DNA of 18,781 bases. Source: JAENVT01 sp031370825 (GTDB lineage: Bacteria; Actinomycetota; Acidimicrobiia; Acidimicrobiales; Ilumatobacteraceae). The position numbers and the translations under genes were made by a program. Numbering within the stretch: position 1 is the first letter of the stretch; each line of letters begins with the position of its first letter. The notes below the pieces were generated by a model. The model did not search any database, was not told where the DNA came from, and saw nothing but the letters and a program-made list of their open reading frames with translations. The DNA lies in NCBI GenBank assembly GCA_031370825.1, contig JANMRB010000122.1, positions 1 through 18,781 of the forward strand, written 5' to 3'. Positions 14,673 through 18,781 of this stretch are shown here, in pieces.

Positions 14673-14690
14673 ACAACCATATGGTTGTAG
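14671..14690. promoter_or_regulatory. Palindromic operator over the arsR start
   Basis: CTACAACCATATGGTTGTAG is a perfect 20-bp palindrome. It overlaps the -10 element, the predicted transcription start and the ATG at 14681, an ideal place for autorepression by the ArsR dimer encoded next to it. Confidence 0.75.
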
Positions 14691-15040
14691 ATGGGGCGCG
14701 AGCAGCGAACGCGGAGCGAACAGACCTCCTGTTCCATGCGCTTTCCGATGGGACCCGCCGGGACATCGTCCGGCTGGTGTTGCAAGGTGAGCACTCCGTC
14801 TCCGACCTGGCTCGCAGGTACCCGATGAGCTTTGCCGCGGTGCAAAAGCACGTGGCCGTCCTCGAGCGGGCCGACCTCATCTCCAAGCACCCGCGAGGTC
14901 GCGAGCGAATAGTGCGCGGGCGGATCGACGCCGTACGCGACGTCAACCGCTTGCTCGACGAGCTCGAGACCGACTGGCGTGAGCGCATGCACCGATTCGG
15001 CGACGTGCTCGCCGGACCCGACGAAGGAGGACATCCATGA
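14681..15040 (+). CDS. ArsR/SmtB-family transcriptional regulator
   Basis: A 119-residue winged-helix repressor. LLFHALSDGTRRDIVRLVLQGEHSVSDLARRYPMSFAAVQKHVAVLERADLI is the typical ArsR DNA-binding domain: the ALSDxTRR start, a helix-turn-helix around residues 40-60 and the beta wing after it. No metal-binding cysteine motif (ELCVCDL) is present, so it probably does not sense metals. This subgroup is commonly paired with a SRPBCC/AHSA1 protein that binds a hydrophobic ligand, as here. The gene begins at ATG 14681 inside a 20-bp palindrome, and its TGA overlaps the next gene's ATG by 4 bp. Autorepression is inferred from the operator position. Confidence 0.92.
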   Translation: MVVDGARAANAERTDLLFHALSDGTRRDIVRLVLQGEHSVSDLARRYPMSFAAVQKHVAVLERADLISKHPRGRERIVRGRIDAVRDVNRLLDELETDWRERMHRFGDVLAGPDEGGHP

Positions 15041-15528
15041 CCGTGACCGACGTCCGCAAGGACCCGACTGCCCTCAGCCTGAGCGTCGAGAGCGAGTGGG
15101 ATGCCCCGATCGCCCGCGTCTGGCAACTCTGGGCGGACCCGCGCAAGCTCGAGCGGTGGTGGGGCCCACCCACGTACCCGGCGACCGTCGTCACGCACGA
15201 ATTGCGCCCGGGCGGGAACGTCAGCTACTTCATGACCGGTCCCGGCGGCGACCGGCAACACGGATGGTGGAAGGTCACCGAGGTCGAGGAGCCTCACCGC
15301 CTCGACTTCGACGACGGCTTCGCCGACAGCGAGGGCAATCCCGACGCCAGGATGCCGACAATGCAGTTCGCCGTCACCCTCGCCGAACTGCCGACGGGCG
15401 CCACACGCATGGTCATCGAGACGCGGTTCCCTTCGCGCGAGGCGATGGACCAGATGCTCGAAATGGGCATGGAGGAGGGCATGGCCGCCGCCAACGGCCA
15501 AATCGCCGACATTCTCGCCACCGGCTAA
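15037..15528 (+). CDS. SRPBCC/AHSA1 (START-like) domain protein
   Basis: A 163-residue helix-grip protein of the AHSA1/polyketide-cyclase-like group with a central hydrophobic cavity. WDAPIARVWQLWADPRKLERWWGPPTYPATV is the diagnostic N-terminal block, followed by GGNVSYFMTGP, HGWWKVTEVEEPHRLDF and a long C-terminal helix (REAMDQMLEMGMEEGMAAANG). AGGAGG at 15026-15031 precedes the ATG, which overlaps the ArsR stop, so both genes are translated together. The ligand is unknown; such pairs are usually read as a ligand-binding or enzyme partner under ArsR control. Confidence 0.9.
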   Translation: MTVTDVRKDPTALSLSVESEWDAPIARVWQLWADPRKLERWWGPPTYPATVVTHELRPGGNVSYFMTGPGGDRQHGWWKVTEVEEPHRLDFDDGFADSEGNPDARMPTMQFAVTLAELPTGATRMVIETRFPSREAMDQMLEMGMEEGMAAANGQIADILATG

Positions 15529-15531
15529 CAG

Positions 15532-15553
15532 CCTGGGAGGCTCTGTTCCCAGG
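15532..15553 (+). terminator. Hairpin after the SRPBCC gene
   Basis: CCTGGGA (15532-15538) and TCCCAGG (15547-15553) form a 7-bp stem with an 8-nt loop just after the TAA at 15526-15528. No T run follows, so termination activity is inferred. It also lies just upstream of ssrA. Confidence 0.45.
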
Positions 15554-15577
15554 TAGTCTGGCCGGACAATCAATCAT

Positions 15578-15962
15578 GGGGCTGACAGGTTTCGACATCA
15601 GTATCTGTGGGCGAGCGTGCGACCCGAGTTGCTCAGACTCGTTAAACGGGGCAAAAAATAGAATTGCCAACGAGCAGTTCGCTCTCGCCGCCTGATTTTT
15701 AGGTGAGCGAAGAGACATCGTGACCAGAAATGGCGCACGGGGCCGATCCACCGCAGCCCGGCAACAGAAGCGGGGGATGACGGCGAGAAAGACCGCTGAC
15801 TGTAGGAAAGTCTGCTGACACTCGGCAAAGACCGAGCGTGGACCGCCGCTTGCGACGGTCAGCCGACCCGCCGGTCTCGCTGCGTTAGCGAGTGAGTCGG
15901 GAATGGCCGTATCACGAACGTTCATTGCCTGATGGACGGGGGTTCGATTCCCCCCAGCTCCA
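15578..15962 (+). ncRNA. ssrA: tmRNA (ssrA), one-piece
   Basis: The 5' end GGGGCTGACAGGTTTCGAC is the classic tmRNA start. GGGGCTG (15578-15584) pairs with CAGCTCC (15955-15961) to form the tRNA-like acceptor, preceded by a T arm GGGGG-TTCGATT-CCCCC. Discriminator A is 15962; the next bases are CAA, so CCA is not encoded and must be added. The tag frame starts at GCA 15651 and reads AKNRIANEQFALAA, ending with TGA at 15693-15695; the ALAA end is the known degradation signal. The length of about 385 nt is normal. It acts with SmpB to rescue stalled ribosomes, and smpB lies 3.2 kb upstream. Confidence 0.95.
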
Positions 15963-15976
15963 CAATGTGCAACCGA

Positions 15977-16003
15977 CATACCGGTCACGTAGTGACCGGT
16001 ATG
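15977..16003 (+). terminator. Strong hairpin downstream of ssrA
   Basis: CATACCGGTCAC (15977-15988) and GTGACCGGTATG (15992-16003) form a perfect 12-bp stem with a 3-nt loop, 14 nt past the tmRNA end. No T tract follows, so it may be a T-less terminator or a processing stem. The remaining stretch to 16070 holds nothing else I can identify. Confidence 0.65.
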
Positions 16004-16070
16004 GCACGACAGGACTGATCGATCGGGACGGCGCGCCCACCTCGCATCCCGTCGGTGCTTCTCCCGACGA

Positions 16071-16925
16071 TCACGCCGTCGGAGGGTGGTGACCCCAGAA
16101 GCTGGGCTTCGTGATCTGGGTGACGGTCCAGGTCGGTTCGTCCACCAGGAGCCCGCCGAAACCGAATTCCACATCGAACCCCGACGGTGACCGGCTGTAG
16201 AACGAGATCATGCGATCGTTGGTGTGTTTCCCGATTCCCATCGAGATCGGGGTGCCGGTGTCGTGGTGGCGGTCGAGCGCGTAGCCGACGTCATCGAGGG
16301 TGCGCGCTTCGAGCATGAAGTGGTCGAGGGCCGCATCGGTCGCGGCGACGAGTGCCAGGCTGTGATGGCGTGGGTTGCATCGCATGAACACGACATCGTC
16401 GTCTTCTGGTTTCCAGTAGTCGCTCACTCGGAAACCGAGCTGGTTTGTGTAGAAGTCGACGCTGTCGGCCAGGTGTGGGGTGCCGAGGACGATGTGTCCC
16501 ATCCCGTTGGGTCCGGTCACGAACCCGCTGACTCCTGTCGGCGACACGAACAGCTCGTGGTCAAGGATCGGGCCGTGGAAGAACTCGATGACGAATCCGC
16601 TGGGATCCGTCGTGCGGATCAGGCCTCGCACCCGACGGTCGGCGCATTCGGTCGCCGACCCTTCTTCGATGGTGCATCCGGCCTTGTCGAGTTCAGCTGC
16701 GGACGCTGCCAGCGCGGCTGCGTCGGGTAGCTCCCATCCCACGAAGGCCAGCCCCTCGCTGCCGTCGGCGTCCCGGACCACGACCCGGAACGGCCGCTCG
16801 TCGATCCGCATGCGGAACCCGTCGTCATCCTCGATGACCATCGTTCCAAGGGTCCTCGCGTACTCGTGCCAGCTATCGACATCAGCAACGTCGATCCCGA
16901 TGTAGCCCAACCCTCGAATGTCCAT
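16071..16925 (-). CDS. Type I extradiol ring-cleavage dioxygenase (BphC/HsaC-like)
   Basis: A 284-residue two-domain vicinal-oxygen-chelate enzyme that opens catechol rings next to the hydroxyls, using Fe(II). The N-terminal MDIRGLGYIGIDVADVDSW is typical of 2,3-dihydroxybiphenyl and steroid-catechol dioxygenases. In the C-terminal domain the iron ligands appear to be His144 (MGHIVLG), His202 (LDHFMLE) and Glu253 (DVEFG). His188, His234 and Tyr243 match the second-shell residues of BphC by spacing. The ATG at 16925 is preceded by GAGGAG at 7 nt, so longer starts are rejected. It is divergent from an AraC-type regulator that probably controls it. The aromatic substrate (steroid, biphenyl or other) is unknown. 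Confidence 0.9.
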   Translation of the reverse strand: MDIRGLGYIGIDVADVDSWHEYARTLGTMVIEDDDGFRMRIDERPFRVVVRDADGSEGLAFVGWELPDAAALAASAAELDKAGCTIEEGSATECADRRVRGLIRTTDPSGFVIEFFHGPILDHELFVSPTGVSGFVTGPNGMGHIVLGTPHLADSVDFYTNQLGFRVSDYWKPEDDDVVFMRCNPRHHSLALVAATDAALDHFMLEARTLDDVGYALDRHHDTGTPISMGIGKHTNDRMISFYSRSPSGFDVEFGFGGLLVDEPTWTVTQITKPSFWGHHPPTA

Positions 16926-16982
16926 GCCTGTTCTCCTCGTTTGCTGCCTGCACCGAGTGTGGACCCACAGACCCCTGCCAAC

Positions 16983-16998
16983 GAGGTGAGAACACCTC
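16983..16998. promoter_or_regulatory. Inverted repeat between the dioxygenase and AraC-type genes
   Basis: GAGGTG (16983-16988) and CACCTC (16993-16998) are perfect inverted arms around AGAA in the 94-bp divergent promoter region. It is a candidate operator, but AraC proteins often use direct repeats, so the binding protein is uncertain. Confidence 0.4.
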
Positions 16999-17019
16999 TC
17001 CTGATGGTAAGAATCGGAC

Positions 17020-17886
17020 ATGATCGTCAATGCAACGCGTGTGCAGTACCGGCCACACGACGCCGCCTACCGCCTCGATGTCGAGGTGATCCGGGCCAAG
17101 GCGCTTCGAGACCGGGTGGCGTCAGACCCACAACGAGGCTTCGAGCGTGTCGACTTCCATTGCCTGCTGTTCGTGCGATCAGGGAGCTACACGCACACCA
17201 TCGACTTCGAGACCCATCAATGCACCGCCGGGTCGTGCCTGTTGATCGGACCCGGGCAGGTTCACCGCTTCGGCCCGCCGAGCGACTGGGACGGCTGGAT
17301 CTTGATTGTGGCGCCACACCACGTCCCCCACGAGATCGAACGCCTTCCACCCCACATCCGTGCCACCGATGGGGTTGTCACCGCGATCGTGGAGCTGTTC
17401 AAACGTATGACCGCCGATGCGTCGTCGGCGACCGATCCCACCCAGCTCAACAAGCTGCTCGCGATACAGGCCCAACTGTTGGTGAAGCGGCTCGTCCTCT
17501 GCCATCCCATTCAGCACGCTGCACACCTCATCGATCCGGTGACGATCGGACGCTACCGGGACTACCGAGCTGCCGTCGACCAGCACTTCCGACAGTGGCA
17601 CCTCGTCACCCCATACGCACGCCACCTCGGGTACTCGACGAAGAGCCTGGACCGCGCCTGCCAAGCCACGAGCGATTCCAACGCCAAGGGGATGATCGTC
17701 GAGCGCATCATCCTCGAAGCGAAACGTGTCCTCGCTCACAGCTCGGAGCCAGTGGCAAGGATCAGCGACGACCTCGGCTTCGATGAGCCAACCAACTTCG
17801 TCAAATACTTCAAGCGAGTCACCAACCTCACCCCCACACAGTTCCGCGACAGCCTTCTCACGACGGCTGAGCACTCCGGAGCTTGA
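17020..17886 (+). CDS. AraC-family transcriptional regulator
   Basis: A 288-residue regulator with an N-terminal cupin-like sensor region (about residues 1-110; FHCLLFVRSGSYTHTIDFE and LLIGPGQVHRFGP are the typical jelly-roll segments) and a C-terminal double helix-turn-helix (about 185-280). RILEAKRVLAHSSEPVARISDDLGFDEPTNFVKYFKRVTNLTPTQFR-type sequence is the AraC signature, read here across residues 228-275. The start ATG at 17020 is 94 bp from the divergent extradiol dioxygenase gene, so it probably activates that gene in response to an aromatic compound. The effector is unknown. Confidence 0.9.
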   Translation: MIVNATRVQYRPHDAAYRLDVEVIRAKALRDRVASDPQRGFERVDFHCLLFVRSGSYTHTIDFETHQCTAGSCLLIGPGQVHRFGPPSDWDGWILIVAPHHVPHEIERLPPHIRATDGVVTAIVELFKRMTADASSATDPTQLNKLLAIQAQLLVKRLVLCHPIQHAAHLIDPVTIGRYRDYRAAVDQHFRQWHLVTPYARHLGYSTKSLDRACQATSDSNAKGMIVERIILEAKRVLAHSSEPVARISDDLGFDEPTNFVKYFKRVTNLTPTQFRDSLLTTAEHSGA

Positions 17887-17923
17887 ACAACTCGCGCGTT
17901 TGTGGCTACACTTGTGGGCACAA
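17883..17923 (+). promoter_or_regulatory. Promoter and likely operator of the toxin-antitoxin pair
   Basis: TTGAAC (17883-17888) and TACACT (17907-17912) are 18 bp apart. TTGTGG occurs at 17900-17905 and 17912-17917, and TTGTG-GG-CACAA (17912-17923) is an inverted repeat over the transcription start. Such sites suit autoregulation by the antitoxin. Confidence 0.6.
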
Positions 17924-17937
17924 AGGAGCATGAGCCT

Positions 17938-18186
17938 GTGAGAGCGATCGGTGTCAGGGAGTTCAGGGATCAAGCGAGCTCCATCCTCGCGGGTGGCGAG
18001 ACGTTGGTCATCGAACGACACGGAGAGCCGATCGGGTTCTTCGTGCCGATCACGGCCAAAGACCGCCGTGCCGGACGCGACGCTCTCGGCCGGCTTGGCG
18101 GGCTCGTCGATGACATCGTCACTCGCTCGGGCCTCGACGAGGACGAACTCGTGCGGGAGATCTCGCCCAAACGCCGCACGCGCTGA
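17938..18186 (+). CDS. Phd/YefM-family antitoxin
   Basis: An 82-residue type II antitoxin. VRAIGVREFRDQASSILAGGETLVIERHGEPIGFFVPI is the Phd/YefM DNA-binding domain, followed by a flexible charged C-terminus that would wrap the toxin. The GTG at 17938 follows AGGAG by 9 nt; the in-frame ATG at 17902 lies upstream of that Shine-Dalgarno and over the -10 element, so it is rejected. The TGA shares a base with the ATG of the PIN toxin gene, so the pair is translated together. The antitoxin likely represses its own promoter. Confidence 0.9.
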   Translation: MRAIGVREFRDQASSILAGGETLVIERHGEPIGFFVPITAKDRRAGRDALGRLGGLVDDIVTRSGLDEDELVREISPKRRTR

Positions 18187-18626
18187 TGCGGCTCGTGGTC
18201 GACACGAGCGTGCTCGTCGGCGAGCTGCTCCGTGCCGCGGGCCGAATCCGCCTCGGCGATGAACGGCTCGAACTGTTCCTCCCCGAGCAGATGTGGGGCG
18301 AGACGCAAGTGGAACTCCCCCGACGAATCACCGCGTTCGTTCGGCGGCGCGGCCTCGAACCCAGTCTCGGCGACGAGCTGGCCACCGCCTGCTTGGCGGC
18401 GGTCGAGGCGAACATCGTCATCTTGGACGAGGGCATCTACGCCGCCCTCGAAGAGGAGGCACGAGAGCGTTCCTCACGCGATCTCAGGGACTGGCCCGTG
18501 GTTGCGAGCGCGCTCGCTCTCAGCGCTGGGATCTGGACCAACGACAACGTCTTCCTCGGCACGGGCGTCGCCACCTGGACCACGGACACCCTCCAACGCT
18601 GGCTCGAACGGCAGCCCCAGCCATAG
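18186..18626 (+). CDS. PIN-domain ribonuclease toxin (VapC-like, PIN_2 type)
   Basis: A 146-residue PIN-domain protein, probably the toxin of the pair, which would cleave RNA with Mg2+ or Mn2+. Acidic active-site candidates are Asp6 in VVDTS, Glu39 or Glu44 in GETQVEL, Asp102 in RDWPVVASAL and Asp120 in WTNDNVF. The RDWPVVA and IWTNDNVFLG pattern is that of the PIN_2 subfamily. TGATG joins it to the antitoxin gene. The target RNA is unknown. Partner and spacing support the toxin role, while activity is inferred. Confidence 0.88.
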   Translation: MRLVVDTSVLVGELLRAAGRIRLGDERLELFLPEQMWGETQVELPRRITAFVRRRGLEPSLGDELATACLAAVEANIVILDEGIYAALEEEARERSSRDLRDWPVVASALALSAGIWTNDNVFLGTGVATWTTDTLQRWLERQPQP

Positions 18627-18663
18627 ACCCGGAGGGCGGCATGAGGGCGGACGGGGCGGCAAA

Positions 18664-18713
18664 TGTCAAGTCCCGGTACCCGTGTTCCTTTTCGTATCCG
18701 GTACCTGTGTTCC
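18664..18713. mobile_element. Probable terminal region of an IS21-like insertion sequence
   Basis: From TGTCAAG (18664) rightwards there are two direct copies of CCGGTACCYGTGTTCC, at 18673-18688 and 18698-18713, 25 bp apart and differing at one base. Multiple short terminal repeats next to a TG end are typical of IS21-family elements. The rest of the element would be outside the window, so the family is an inference. Confidence 0.5.
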
Positions 18714-18726
18714 ACTGGGTGGCGGG

Positions 18727-18781
18727 TTAGACGGCGCGTGCCTTTCGGGGTCGGCCGGTGGGGTTGGCGAAGGCGCCGTGT
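18727..18781 (-). CDS. C-terminal tail of an ORF running off the window, possibly a transposition protein
   Basis: On the minus strand an open frame enters from the right edge and reads HGAFANPTGRPRKARAV before TAA (18727-18729). It lies 13 bp inside the direct repeats, where an IS21-type element would have a transposase or helper gene end. With 17 codons visible the family cannot be identified. Confidence 0.4.
   Translation of the reverse strand, partial: HGAFANPTGRPRKARAV

Noticed and set aside
14979..15695. A 238-codon plus-strand ORF ending in the tmRNA tag
   Set aside because: It only happens to run in frame into the tag. The real features are the SRPBCC gene in another frame and the tmRNA.

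Overview
The window is GC-rich, densely packed bacterial DNA with many genes that overlap by 4 bp (GTGA or ATGA junctions). The gene content points to a high-GC actinobacterium: a CysM of the O-phosphoserine type beside a Mec-like JAMM peptidase, a murI-rph-rdgB cluster, F420-type flavin enzymes, an exported protein with PxRLxDTR-type surface repeats, and a one-piece tmRNA. I lean towards Acidimicrobiia, but that is inference from gene content and not from a marker gene.

Layout. Positions 1-2644 (+) hold the end of an FGGY (glycerol-kinase-like) sugar kinase, a GlpA-like FAD dehydrogenase with a C-terminal [2Fe-2S] BFD domain, and a GlpB/opine-oxidase-like FAD/NAD oxidoreductase. They are joined by 4-bp overlaps and look like a polyol-phosphate oxidation operon. 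At 2726-2801 there is a tRNA with anticodon UAG (Leu) but a short, type I variable loop. Positions 2849-4563 (+) hold an LLM flavin oxidoreductase overlapping a D-threonine-aldolase-like PLP enzyme, with a 15-bp tandem repeat across the junction. Positions 4568-5526 (-) hold an exported beta-propeller (SMP-30-like) gene broken by one frameshift.

Positions 5600-7807 (-) hold murI-rph-rdgB. After a DMT transporter (+, 7858-8685), 8698-11840 (-) holds mec, cysM and an unusual secreted sortase with three surface repeats. This resembles the Mycobacterium mec-cysO-cysM-rhomboid-murI-x-rph-rdgB arrangement, but cysO is absent and a sortase plus a transporter sit where other genes would be. smpB (+, 11896-12384) is divergent from mec. 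Positions 12391-14641 (-) hold a lipid-kinase-like protein, a PPOX/F420-type protein and a lipoprotein M14 carboxypeptidase.

Positions 14681-15528 (+) hold an autoregulated ArsR-SRPBCC pair, with a 20-bp perfect palindrome over the promoter and start codon. ssrA (tmRNA, 15578-15962) follows, so both trans-translation components lie within 4 kb. Next come a type I extradiol dioxygenase (-) divergent from an AraC-type regulator (+), a Phd/PIN toxin-antitoxin pair (+), and at the right edge direct repeats plus an ORF tail that look like the end of an IS21-type insertion sequence.

No gene-free stretch longer than 300 bases was found. The most striking items are the type I tRNA-Leu(UAG), the sortase fusion, the cysO-less mec-cysM pair with overlapping inverted repeats in its leader, and the operator palindrome over the arsR start codon.
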